NCBI GenBank assembly: GCA_030656145.1
Contig: JAUSOF010000061.1
Coordinates: 1-44,768 of the forward strand
Length of the DNA: 44,768 nt
Reading direction: 5' to 3'
Source: Pseudomonas sp.
Lineage (GTDB): Bacteria > Pseudomonadota > Gammaproteobacteria > Pseudomonadales > Pseudomonadaceae
Below, piece by piece: positions 8,295 through 15,952 of the stretch (positions within the stretch are counted from its first letter, which is position 1; each line of letters begins with the position of its first letter). Both the position numbers and the translations under genes were made by a program. The notes beneath the pieces are model-generated. The model was not told where the DNA came from, did not search any database, and saw only the letters and a program-made list of their open reading frames with translations.

Positions 8295-9809
8295 TTATCC
8301 AAGAAAGAGTTTGTAGGCCGGGTTATCGCTTTCATCCCAGTAGCGATAACCGATGGCTTCGAGCGCGGCCGGCAGCAGATGACGCTCGTCACTGGGTACT
8401 TGCAGGCCTGCGACCACGCGACCATCGGCAGCGCCGTGATTGCGGTAGTGGAACATCGAGATGTTCCAGCGGCCACCGAGTTTTTGTAAGAAATTAAACA
8501 GCGCACCCGGTCGCTCGGGGAACTCAAAGCGCAGCACCACTTCATCCGGCACAGCGGCGGCATGCCCGCCGACCATGTGACGAATATGCAGTTTGGCCAA
8601 CTCGTTATCGGTCAAATCCAGCACCGGGAAGCCCTGATCACGCAGCCCCTGAACCAGGGCGGCACGCGGGTCGGTGTCCGGATTGGTCTGCACACCGACA
8701 AAGATGTGCGCCTCTTTATCCTGGTGGAAGCGGTAGTTGAATTCGGTGATTTGGCGCTTGCCGATGGCTTCGCAGAAAGCCTTGAAGCTGCCGGGCTTCT
8801 CGGGAATGGTCACGGCGATGATCGCCTCACGCTTCTCGCCCAGCTCGGCGCGCTCGGCGACATGGCGCAGGCGGTCGAAGTTGACGTTGGCGCCGGAGTC
8901 GATGCCCACCAGCACCTGGCCGCTGCAGCCTTCGCGCTCGACGTACTTCTTGATCCCGGCCACGCTCAGCGCACCAGCCGGCTCGGTGATCGAGCGAGTG
9001 TCGTCGTAGATGTCCTTGATCGCCGCGCAGATCTCGTCGGTGCTGACGGTGATCACCTCATCGACATGCAGGCGGCACACGTCGAAGGTGTACTGACCGA
9101 TCTGCGCCACCGCCACGCCATCGGCAAACAACCCGACACTCGGCAGCACCACCCGCTCACCCGCTGCCATCGCGGCTTGCAGGCAGTTGGAATCGTCGGG
9201 CTCGACGCCGATCACCTTGATCTCCGGGCGCAGGTATTTGACGTAGGCCGCGATGCCGGCGATCAAGCCGCCGCCACCAACCGGGACAAAAATCGCGTCC
9301 AGCTGGCTCGGCTGCTGACGGAGGATTTCCATCGCAATAGTGCCCTGGCCGGCAATGGTGTGCGGGTCATCATAGGGATGGATATAGATGTAGCCCTTCT
9401 CGCTCACCAGCTTCAACGAATGGGCCAGCGCCTCGGGAAAGCTGTCGCCATGCAGCACCACCTTGCCGCCGCGCGAGCGCACGCCCTGGATCTTGATTTC
9501 CGGGGTGGTCTTGGGCATTACGATGGTCGCCTTGACCCCCAGCACCTTGGCCGCCAGCGCCAGGCCCTGGGCATGGTTGCCGGCCGAGGCGGTGACCACA
9601 CCGCACGCGCGTTCCGCGGCAGAGAGTTGCGACAGCTTGTTATAGGCGCCGCGAATCTTGAACGAGTACACCGGCTGCAGATCTTCGCGCTTGAGCAGAA
9701 TCTGGTTGCCCAGACGCTCGGACAATTGATTGGCTACTTGCAGCGGGGTTTCCACCGCGACGTCATAGACGCGCGAGGTTAGGATCATCTTGACGTACTG
9801 TTCGAGCAT
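8295..9809 (-). CDS. ilvA: Threonine ammonia-lyase, biosynthetic (threonine deaminase)
   Basis: IlvA converts threonine to 2-oxobutanoate and ammonia, the committed step of isoleucine synthesis. The 504-residue protein has a PLP fold with Schiff-base Lys51 in SFKIRGAYNKL, a phosphate-cradle glycine loop at residues 178-182 (GGGGL), and two C-terminal ACT-like regulatory domains (about 325-500), the biosynthetic form inhibited by isoleucine. The ATG at 9809 matches the usual length; an internal Met8 is a less likely alternative. It is divergent from rpiA and followed by the DUF2269-like gene. Confidence 0.97.
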   Translation of the reverse strand: MLEQYVKMILTSRVYDVAVETPLQVANQLSERLGNQILLKREDLQPVYSFKIRGAYNKLSQLSAAERACGVVTASAGNHAQGLALAAKVLGVKATIVMPKTTPEIKIQGVRSRGGKVVLHGDSFPEALAHSLKLVSEKGYIYIHPYDDPHTIAGQGTIAMEILRQQPSQLDAIFVPVGGGGLIAGIAAYVKYLRPEIKVIGVEPDDSNCLQAAMAAGERVVLPSVGLFADGVAVAQIGQYTFDVCRLHVDEVITVSTDEICAAIKDIYDDTRSITEPAGALSVAGIKKYVEREGCSGQVLVGIDSGANVNFDRLRHVAERAELGEKREAIIAVTIPEKPGSFKAFCEAIGKRQITEFNYRFHQDKEAHIFVGVQTNPDTDPRAALVQGLRDQGFPVLDLTDNELAKLHIRHMVGGHAAAVPDEVVLRFEFPERPGALFNFLQKLGGRWNISMFHYRNHGAADGRVVAGLQVPSDERHLLPAALEAIGYRYWDESDNPAYKLFLG

Positions 9810-9929
9810 GGCGTTATCGCAGGCGGCTTTTCGAGGGAGTCCGCGAGTCTACCCCAGGCTCGCGCCGAACGACCATACAAGCAGACCACCTGAGAGCTAC
9901 TGCGCTCGGTGAGGCGGCCTGACGGGCGA

Positions 9930-9966
9930 GGTTTTAACGTCGCAAGGCACAGCCGCGCTATAATTC
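9930..9966 (+). promoter_or_regulatory. Probable sigma-70 promoter of rpiA
   Basis: A perfect -10 hexamer TATAAT lies at 9959-9964, 32 bases before the rpiA ATG. The best upstream match to a -35 element (TTTAAC at 9933-9938) is poor and 20 bases away, so the assignment rests on the -10. Confidence 0.55.
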
Positions 9967-9996
9967 GCGCTTTTCCTCACTCCAACGCCAGGCCCC

Positions 9997-10674
9997 ATGA
10001 TGAACCAGGATCAACTCAAGCAAGCAGTCGCCCAGGCTGCCGTCGACTTCATCCTCCCCAAGCTCGACAGCAAGAGCGTCGTCGGGGTTGGCACAGGCTC
10101 CACGGCTAACTTTTTTATCGATGCCCTGGCCAAGCACAAGATGGCATTCGACGGCGCAGTGGCCAGCTCCGAAGCCACCGCCGAACGCCTGAAGAGCCAC
10201 GGCATTGAGGTGTATGAGCTGAATAACGTCAGCGACCTGGAGTTCTATGTCGATGGCGCCGATGAAAGCGACGCGCAGCTCAACCTGATCAAGGGTGGCG
10301 GCGCCGCCCTGACCCGCGAGAAAATTGTTGCCGCCGTGGCCCAGACCTTTATCTGCATCGCCGACGCCAGCAAGCTGGTGCCGGTACTCGGCAGCTACCC
10401 GCTGCCGGTGGAAGTGATTCCGATGGCGCGCAGCCACGTCGCCCGTGAACTGGTCAAGCTCGGTGGCGACCCGGTCTACCGCGGGGGCGTGACTACCGAC
10501 AACGGCAACCACATCCTCGACGTCTACAACCTCGCCATCGTCAACCCGCGCGAGCTGGAAGCGCAGATCAACAATATCGTCGGCGTGGTTACCAACGGCC
10601 TGTTTGCCGCTCGCCCGGCTGACGTGCTGCTGCTGGGCACCGCCGATGGGGTAAAAACGCTGACCCGCAAATAG
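9997..10674 (+). CDS. rpiA: Ribose-5-phosphate isomerase A
   Basis: RpiA interconverts ribose 5-phosphate and ribulose 5-phosphate in the pentose phosphate pathway. Conserved motifs are GTGSTA (residues 32-37), DGADE (86-90) and [11 protein letters not shown] (99-109), which hold the substrate and the catalytic acid. The product is 224-225 residues depending on which of two adjacent ATG codons is used. It is monocistronic, with a clear -10 upstream and a hairpin terminator downstream. Confidence 0.98.
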   Translation: MMNQDQLKQAVAQAAVDFILPKLDSKSVVGVGTGSTANFFIDALAKHKMAFDGAVASSEATAERLKSHGIEVYELNNVSDLEFYVDGADESDAQLNLIKGGGAALTREKIVAAVAQTFICIADASKLVPVLGSYPLPVEVIPMARSHVARELVKLGGDPVYRGGVTTDNGNHILDVYNLAIVNPRELEAQINNIVGVVTNGLFAARPADVLLLGTADGVKTLTRK

Positions 10675-10702
10675 GCCAGAGTGGTCGGGTCAGTTCGCGT
10701 AA

Positions 10703-10737
10703 TGCTGTTCACGTGAGCCACGTGAACAGCAGTTTTG
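10703..10737 (+). terminator. Rho-independent terminator of rpiA
   Basis: A perfect inverted repeat with 13-base arms (TGCTGTTCACGTG pairing with its complement, 3-base loop, 10703-10731) is followed by GTTTTG. It begins 29 bases after the rpiA stop codon. Confidence 0.85.
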
Positions 10738-10867
10738 TAGCCTGAATCAACCCAGAGAAAGTCTTGCGCCCGAACATTCGCGCCCGGATTGCATCAGGGC
10801 CAAGGACGCGCGCATGCCGACGACACGCGCCCAAGAATGGCCGCTAAAGCGAGCTGCACGGGCGGGC

Positions 10868-11791
10868 TCAACTCCCGGTCTTTTTCTTGAACACATAGAA
10901 CAGGTTCGGCTCGCTGACCAGGTACAGGGTGCCCTCGTCGTCCATGGCCACCCCTTCTGCCTGGGGCACCGTGGCCTTGAGTCCTTGCTGGCCAGCCAGG
11001 AGCGACAGGCTGCTGATCGGTTTGCCGTCGACATTCAATTCCAGCACCAGCCGCGACTCATCCGACAGCGCCAGCAGGTGCCCGGTGCGCTGGTCGTACT
11101 GCAAGCTCGATAGATCACGCACGAACAGCCCGGCGTCACGCTGCAGATCATCCACCACATGCACGGCAAACGGCTGACCCGGGTCGCGGTGCGGGAAGCC
11201 ATGAATCTCGTAGATCCGCAGCGGGTCACGCTCCTTGGCGACGAACAGTCGCTGGCCGACCGAGTCGTAAGCCAACCCCTCGAAGCCCTTGTTGCCGCTT
11301 AGCTCGATACCCAGCGACAGTTGCTGGGCGTTGGCTGCGTCGACCTCGCGGACGTCCTCATCCAGGCGCACCTTGATCAGGCGCTGTCGACGCTCGTCGG
11401 TGATCACATAGAGGTCACGGCTGATGTATTCGACCGCCTCGGCATCGCCGAATCCGGTCAGTTTGACCCGGCGCAGGACACGACCGTCGAGCGACAGTTC
11501 GATCAGTTCCGCGTTCTGATTGGTGACGGTAAACAGGCTGCGCCGATCCGGGTCGTAGGTCAGCGCCGACACATCGTCGTCCAGGCCGACGATCGGCTGC
11601 GCCTCGATCACCACCCGGTAATCCGTCAACCAGATCGAGGCAGCCTGCCATTGCGCCACATGCCGCCATTGCTGCGCGTTGAACCAGGCGCGCTCGAACA
11701 GGCGGTAGTCCTGGGCCAGCAAACCGAGCACCAGCAGCACGGCCAGCAACAGCCCCATGGCAAGACGTTTGAGGGTAAAAATACGGCGCAT
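10868..11791 (-). CDS. carP: CarP-like SdiA-regulated beta-propeller protein (copy 1)
   Basis: The product belongs to the SdiA-regulated family (PF06977-like), a predicted beta-propeller exposed to the periplasm. The P. aeruginosa homologue CarP (PA0327 in my recollection) is induced by calcium through CarSR and affects calcium homeostasis. Starting at the ATG at 11791 gives 307 residues with an N-terminal membrane anchor (about 8-27). Propeller features include NKGFEGLAYD, LSDESRLVLEL and PQAEGVAMDDEGTLYLVSEPNLFYVF. An upstream ATG at 11842 would put polar residues before the anchor. It follows carO by 102 bases and is a paralogue of the gene at 12491-13423. Confidence 0.85.
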   Translation of the reverse strand: MRRIFTLKRLAMGLLLAVLLVLGLLAQDYRLFERAWFNAQQWRHVAQWQAASIWLTDYRVVIEAQPIVGLDDDVSALTYDPDRRSLFTVTNQNAELIELSLDGRVLRRVKLTGFGDAEAVEYISRDLYVITDERRQRLIKVRLDEDVREVDAANAQQLSLGIELSGNKGFEGLAYDSVGQRLFVAKERDPLRIYEIHGFPHRDPGQPFAVHVVDDLQRDAGLFVRDLSSLQYDQRTGHLLALSDESRLVLELNVDGKPISSLSLLAGQQGLKATVPQAEGVAMDDEGTLYLVSEPNLFYVFKKKTGS

Positions 11792-11893
11792 CGTGTACTC
11801 ACTCGCAGAGTGCTCAACACGCAGCCACGCAGCCCGAAGCAAAAGCCTCGGACTGTATGGTTGCGTGGATCAGCCGCGCGAGGCGGCTGGTTT

Positions 11894-12241
11894 TCAGTTA
11901 ATCAGTTCGACGGTATCGACATCGATTTCGCGGCTGGTCAGATCACGGTCGACCTCGCCCGTCAGCTTGACCATGGCCTTTTCTGAAACAGCCTGCGCCG
12001 GCCAATCTTCATCATCGATTTCGACCTGGATGGTGCCGGTGGCATCCTTGAACTCGTAGAGTTCATCTTGCAGGCGCTTGACGATCTGGCCCTGCAGCAC
12101 AACCGGGGTATCGTCGGCAGCATCCAGCGCAGCCGCCACCGTAGTGACCTGGGTGACGGCGCCTGGACCGGTATAGCCTTCAGCCAACACAGCGGCCGAG
12201 AACAGCGGGGCAAGCAGCAGAACAAGTGCGGAACGCTTCAT
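11894..12241 (-). CDS. carO: CarO-like periplasmic OB-fold (BOF/YgiW) protein
   Basis: A 115-residue exported protein of the bacterial OB-fold family (YgiW/YdeI). It has a clear signal peptide with predicted cleavage after LFSAAVLA (residue 20), then the typical core: VVLQGQIVKRL, YEFKDATGTIQVEIDDEDW and KLTGEVDRD. P. aeruginosa CarO (PA0320 as I recall) is such a protein and is induced by calcium through CarSR. Here it sits between two carP-like genes, a tighter arrangement than in PAO1. A candidate operator lies 59 bases upstream. Ligand unknown. Confidence 0.85.
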   Translation of the reverse strand: MKRSALVLLLAPLFSAAVLAEGYTGPGAVTQVTTVAAALDAADDTPVVLQGQIVKRLQDELYEFKDATGTIQVEIDDEDWPAQAVSEKAMVKLTGEVDRDLTSREIDVDTVELIN

Positions 12242-12299
12242 GGCGTATTTCTCTATTCGTTAAATGACCTGGTCAGAATAGAGGATGAGGCTGAAGCCA

Positions 12300-12320
12300 G
12301 GCTTAATCTGAGCGTAAGCC
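12300..12320 (-). promoter_or_regulatory. Candidate response-regulator operator before carO
   Basis: On the plus strand GGCTTA and TAAGCC form a perfect inverted repeat with a 9-base spacer. Read on the minus strand the same bases contain TTACG and TTAAG with an 11-base period, like the PmrA/QseB-type direct repeat. An identical AGGCTTAA occurs upstream of the second carP (13466-13473). CarR as the binder is inference. Confidence 0.4.
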
Positions 12321-12457
12321 ACACTTGACCGGCACACCCCATGCGTGGCGTATCCCTAGGGCGGCCGGGCCGCCGTCCGTTCGCAGCGCAACGCAGCGAC
12401 AACCCGCCAGCCTTGCGCCGCGCCGACTATCAAGGAGGCACTGCCTGCGGCGAGTGA

Positions 12458-12473
12458 CACCCTGCACAGGGTG
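12458..12473 (-). terminator. Possible hairpin after carP copy 2
   Basis: CACCCTG and CAGGGTG flank a 2-base loop, starting 18 bases past the carP-2 stop codon. There is no T-run, so termination is uncertain. The rest of the 249-base gap up to carO shows only the operator candidate. Confidence 0.3.
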
Positions 12474-12490
12474 CAAGGACCTCAGGCCGC

Positions 12491-13423
12491 TTAATCGACC
12501 TGCCTGGGCAGCTCCACCGGCGCGTCCTTGCTGAACACATAGAGCAGGTTGGGTTCGCCGACAATATAGATATTGCCCGCCGCATCCATGGTCACGCCTT
12601 CGGCCTGTTTGATGCTCCGGTGCAGGCCGTTCAGGCCACCAATCAGGCTGATAAAGCTGACCGGCTGGCCCTGGGCATCCAGCTCCAGGAGCAGACGCGA
12701 TTCGTCGGAAAGCACCAGGGTGTGGCCGGTGCGCGCATCGAAACTCAATGACGAGATATCACGCACGAACGCGCGTTTGGAGGGCAAGGCCTGCACCACC
12801 CCAACGGCACCGTCCTCACCGGGAAACGGCAAGCTGAACAGCCCCAACGGGCCGCGCTCCTTGCCGAGCAGTACACGCTGATTGAGTGAGTCCCAGGCAA
12901 TCCCCTCGAAGCCCTTGTTGCCGGCATCGGCAAAGCCCAGGTCGAACGACGGATAGTCCGCCGCATCCAGGCTCTGCGTGTCGGCCTCGAGAGTAAACGC
13001 CGTCAGGCTGCGCCGACGCTCGTCGATGATCGCCAGGCGCCCGCCGGAGATGACCTCGACACCCTCAGGATCGGAAAAGCCGCTGAGCGGGATGCGCCGC
13101 AACACCTGACCATCCAGCGCCAGCTCGACCAGTTGCGGGTTCTTGCCGGTCACGGCGAACAAGGTATCGCTGGCCGGGTTATAGGTCAGCCCCGAGGTTT
13201 CGTCCCGTTCGAGGCCGATCAGCGCTCGGCCCTGAACGACCGCACGATAGCCCGGCAGCCAGATGCTCGCCTGCTGCTCGGCGACACTTAGTCGCCCTTC
13301 CCTGAGCCAGAACCAGGCGCGCTCGTCCAGGCGCAGAAAACTGACCAGCAGCGCCGTGGCAACAACCAGAGACAGCAGAAGCAAATGGCGCGGGCGCATG
13401 AAACCAAAGCGTTTGGCAGGCAT
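12491..13423 (-). CDS. CarP-like SdiA-regulated beta-propeller protein (copy 2)
   Basis: A second SdiA-regulated-family beta-propeller protein, clearly paralogous to the product of 10868-11791: shared blocks include ERAWF, ASIWL.YR.V, NKGFEG, RTGH.L.LSDESRL and QAEGV.MD..G..Y.V.EPNL.YVF. It has about 310 residues with an N-terminal membrane anchor (about 11-28). A GTG at 13429 is an alternative start two codons upstream. The first gene of the carP2-carO-carP1 series, it has its own CTTAAG-containing upstream region. Its separate role is unknown; gene duplication within the calcium-response locus is the simplest view. Confidence 0.8.
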   Translation of the reverse strand: MPAKRFGFMRPRHLLLLSLVVATALLVSFLRLDERAWFWLREGRLSVAEQQASIWLPGYRAVVQGRALIGLERDETSGLTYNPASDTLFAVTGKNPQLVELALDGQVLRRIPLSGFSDPEGVEVISGGRLAIIDERRRSLTAFTLEADTQSLDAADYPSFDLGFADAGNKGFEGIAWDSLNQRVLLGKERGPLGLFSLPFPGEDGAVGVVQALPSKRAFVRDISSLSFDARTGHTLVLSDESRLLLELDAQGQPVSFISLIGGLNGLHRSIKQAEGVTMDAAGNIYIVGEPNLLYVFSKDAPVELPRQVD

Positions 13424-13465
13424 CGGCACGACTCGAGAAAAGCTTGGCTGTCAGACTAGCGGCCA

Positions 13466-13474
13466 AGGCTTAAG
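13466..13474 (-). promoter_or_regulatory. AGGCTTAAG motif upstream of carP copy 2
   Basis: AGGCTTAAG lies about 40 bases before the start of the second carP gene and shares AGGCTTAA with the carO operator candidate. This makes a common regulator plausible. Confidence 0.35.
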
Positions 13475-13490
13475 GTTCGATTACCGACAG

Positions 13491-13508
13491 GGGCGCCTCC
13501 AGGCGCCC
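13491..13508 (-). terminator. Hairpin after the FAH-family gene
   Basis: GGGCGCC and GGCGCCC form a 7-base stem with a 4-base loop, 16 bases past the stop of the FAH-family gene. No T-run follows on the minus strand, so it may be a weak or Rho-assisted terminator. Confidence 0.4.
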
Positions 13509-13523
13509 GGCAGGAATGCGCCG

Positions 13524-14189
13524 TTACAGCACGCAGCTGACGAAACGCGAGTGGCCGACCAGCTCCAGCACCAGCTCGTCACCCTTGTGCAACGGCCCGA
13601 CACCAACCGGCGTGCCGGTCAGAATCACGTCGCCCGGCTGCAGGCTGAAGTGGCCGGCGATGTGCTGGATCATCGGCAGGATCGGGTTGAGCATGTCGCG
13701 GCTGTTGCCGTCCTGGCGCACTTCGCCGTTGATGCTCAGGCGAATGCCGATATCGGTCAGGTCCTCGACGGCGTCACCCGGCACGAAGGGCGCCAGCACG
13801 CAGGCTCCGTCGAAGCTCTTGGCGGTTTCCCACGGATAGCCCTTCTCCTTGAGCCTGGCCTGCAGGTCGCGCAGGGTCAGATCGAGGGCCGGGGCAAAGC
13901 CGGAAATCGCGTCCAGTACTTCTTCGGCATTCGGCGTGCGCGACAGCGGCTTGCCGATCAGCACGGCGATTTCTGCCTCGTAATGCACGTCACCACGGCC
14001 CTCGACCAGGGTGAAGCCGTCATCCAGCGGTACCACACAGCTGCCGGCCTTGATGAACAGCAGCGGCTCCGTTGGCACCGGGTTATTCAGCTCCTTGGCG
14101 TGCTCGGCATAGTTGCGGCCGATACACACCACCTTGCCCATGGGGAAGTGGATATGGGTGCCGTCGACATACTGGTGCTGGTAACTCAT
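13524..14189 (-). CDS. Fumarylacetoacetate hydrolase (FAH) family protein
   Basis: A 221-residue single-domain FAH-family protein. Such enzymes cleave C-C bonds or decarboxylate 3-oxo acids; many of this size are oxaloacetate decarboxylases or acylpyruvases, so the substrate is open. The family core is visible: CIGRNYAEHA, PLLFIKAGSCV, the metal-binding HYEAEIAVLIG and ILTGTPVGVGP. The ATG at 14189 follows an AGGAG ribosome site with 6-base spacing; the frame upstream to 14297 is not similar to the family. It lies downstream of the D-2-hydroxyglutarate dehydrogenase gene, across a hairpin. Confidence 0.92.
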   Translation of the reverse strand: MSYQHQYVDGTHIHFPMGKVVCIGRNYAEHAKELNNPVPTEPLLFIKAGSCVVPLDDGFTLVEGRGDVHYEAEIAVLIGKPLSRTPNAEEVLDAISGFAPALDLTLRDLQARLKEKGYPWETAKSFDGACVLAPFVPGDAVEDLTDIGIRLSINGEVRQDGNSRDMLNPILPMIQHIAGHFSLQPGDVILTGTPVGVGPLHKGDELVLELVGHSRFVSCVL

Positions 14190-14332
14190 CGGGGACTCCT
14201 TATGGGAATGCTGCGCTGAAACACTGCTCTTGGTAGGCGCTAGCGTGCTGGCGATCGGTGGCCGATCCAACCTCTCGATACTGCGGATCGCCAGCAAGGA
14301 CTAGGCGTCCCCCTGGCTCCTACAGACGCGGC

Positions 14333-14360
14333 CCTGGGAGCGACTTAATCCGCTCCCAGG
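14333..14360 (-). terminator. Hairpin downstream of D2HGDH
   Basis: CCTGGGAGCG and CGCTCCCAGG make a 10-base perfect stem with an 8-base loop, beginning 10 bases after the D2HGDH stop. It is strong as a structure but lacks a T-run. Confidence 0.5.
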
Positions 14361-14369
14361 CAAAGGGGC

Positions 14370-15764
14370 TTAAAGCGGGAAGATCTTGCCGGGATTCATA
14401 ATGCCATTCGGGTCGAACACCGCCTTGATTGCCTTCATATAGCCGATTTCGGCTTCCGAACGGCTGTAGTGCAGGTAATCACGCTTGGTCATGCCGACGC
14501 CGTGTTCGGCGCTGATCGAGCCGTTGTACTTCTGCACCGTCTCGAACACCCACTTGTTGACCGTGGCGCACTTGGTGAAGAACTCGTCCTTGGACAGGTT
14601 TTCCGGCTTCAAGATATTCAGGTGCAGGTTGCCGTCGCCGATATGACCGAACCACACCACCTCGAAGTCCGGGTAGTTTTCGCCGACGATGCGGTCGATG
14701 TCGTGCAAGAAGGCCGGCACCTTGGAGACAGTGACCGAAATGTCGTTCTTGTACGGCGTCCAGTGGCTGATGGTTTCCGAGATGTACTCGCGCAGCTTCC
14801 ACAGGTTCTGCAATTGCTGCTCGCTCTGGCTCATCACGCCGTCCAGCACCCAGCCCTGCTCCACGCAATGCTCAAAGGTGGCCAGGGCCGCGTCAGCGAC
14901 TTCTTCGGTGGTGGCTTCAAATTCCAGCAGGGCGTAGAACGGGCAATCGGTTTCAAACGCCGGCGGTACATCGCCACGGGCCATGATCTTGGCCAGGGCT
15001 TTGTCGGAGAAGAACTCGAAGGCGGTCAGGTCCAGCTTGTTCTGAAAGGCATGCAGCACCGGCATGATCGAGTCGAAGTCCGGGGTGCCGAGCACCATCG
15101 CGGTGAGGTTCTTCGGCGCACGGTCCAGGCGCATGGTGGCCTCGACGACGAAGCCCAGCGTGCCTTCGGCACCGATAAACAGCTGGCGCATGTCGTAGCC
15201 GGTGGCGTTTTTGATCAGGTCTTTGTTCAGCTCCAGCAACTCGCCGGTGCCGGTGACGACCTTCAGGCCAGCCACCCAGTTGCGGGTCATGCCGTAGCGA
15301 ATCACCTTGATCCCGCCAGCATTGGTGCCGATATTGCCGCCAATCTGGCTGGAACCCGCCGAGGCGAAATCCACGGGGTAATACAGCCCTTTGTCCTCGG
15401 CGAACATCTGCAACTGCTTGGTCACCACACCGGGCTGACACACAGCGGTGCGGTCGAATTCGTTGAAGTCGAGAATCTGGCTCATGTAATCGAACGCCAC
15501 GACCACTTCACCGTTGGCAGCGACCGCACCCGCCGAAAGCCCGGTACGACCGCCTGACGGCACCAGCGCGACCTTGTGCTGGTTGGCCCAACGCACGATG
15601 GCCTGGACCTGCTCGATACTCTTGGGAAAGACGATGGCGCACGGGGCCGGCGCGAAATGCTTGGTCCAATCCTTGCCGTAGGCGTTGAGGGAATCGGCAT
15701 CGGTCAGCACCTTGCCGGGCTCAACCAGGGTCTTCAGCTCTTCGATCAGCGCAGGGTTGGTCAT
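14370..15764 (-). CDS. D-2-hydroxyglutarate dehydrogenase (FAD-binding, GlcD-like)
   Basis: This 464-residue FAD-linked oxidase of the GlcD/D-lactate dehydrogenase family is best read as D-2-hydroxyglutarate dehydrogenase, which oxidises D-2-hydroxyglutarate to 2-oxoglutarate. The FAD-binding domain shows PSGGRTGLSAGA near residue 65; the C-terminal domain has the metal site HIGDGNLHLNI and the SAEHGVG signature. Divergence from serA is strong context: the P. stutzeri pair is reported to work together, SerA producing D-2-hydroxyglutarate while reducing 2-oxoglutarate and this enzyme recycling it. A glycolate or D-lactate dehydrogenase is less likely, since no glcE/glcF partner is present. Confidence 0.88.
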   Translation of the reverse strand: MTNPALIEELKTLVEPGKVLTDADSLNAYGKDWTKHFAPAPCAIVFPKSIEQVQAIVRWANQHKVALVPSGGRTGLSAGAVAANGEVVVAFDYMSQILDFNEFDRTAVCQPGVVTKQLQMFAEDKGLYYPVDFASAGSSQIGGNIGTNAGGIKVIRYGMTRNWVAGLKVVTGTGELLELNKDLIKNATGYDMRQLFIGAEGTLGFVVEATMRLDRAPKNLTAMVLGTPDFDSIMPVLHAFQNKLDLTAFEFFSDKALAKIMARGDVPPAFETDCPFYALLEFEATTEEVADAALATFEHCVEQGWVLDGVMSQSEQQLQNLWKLREYISETISHWTPYKNDISVTVSKVPAFLHDIDRIVGENYPDFEVVWFGHIGDGNLHLNILKPENLSKDEFFTKCATVNKWVFETVQKYNGSISAEHGVGMTKRDYLHYSRSEAEIGYMKAIKAVFDPNGIMNPGKIFPL

Positions 15765-15831
15765 CTACGGAACTCTCAAACGATTCATGGTCACCCTGAG
15801 CACGCTTCATCTGCCAGGGGTGGGCGTTTCG

Positions 15832-15861
15832 CGGGGTGCTTATGCTAGCATACGCACCCCG
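15832..15861. promoter_or_regulatory. 30-bp near-perfect palindrome in the D2HGDH/serA divergent promoter
   Basis: Arms of 15 bases with a single mismatch (T15840 against C15853) are centred on TATGCTAGCATA (15841-15852) and flanked by GGGGTGC and GCACCCC. It lies 68 bases from the D2HGDH ATG and 91 from the serA ATG. TATGCT resembles a -10 element and, because of the symmetry, reads the same on both strands. A shared operator or two overlapping promoters are both plausible. Confidence 0.55.
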
Positions 15862-15952
15862 TGAATCGTGCTCCCGCGCCGATCTGCGGGGCCCGGTCAG
15901 CAACGTAGCTGGCCTTTCCCTGATCACTATTTGTGGGACAACAGGTACTCCG

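Noticed and set aside
12355..12376. GGCGGCC/GGCCGCC inverted repeat in the carO-carP gap
   Set aside because: The loop is too short for a stable hairpin of full length and no gene end is close by; probably GC-rich chance.
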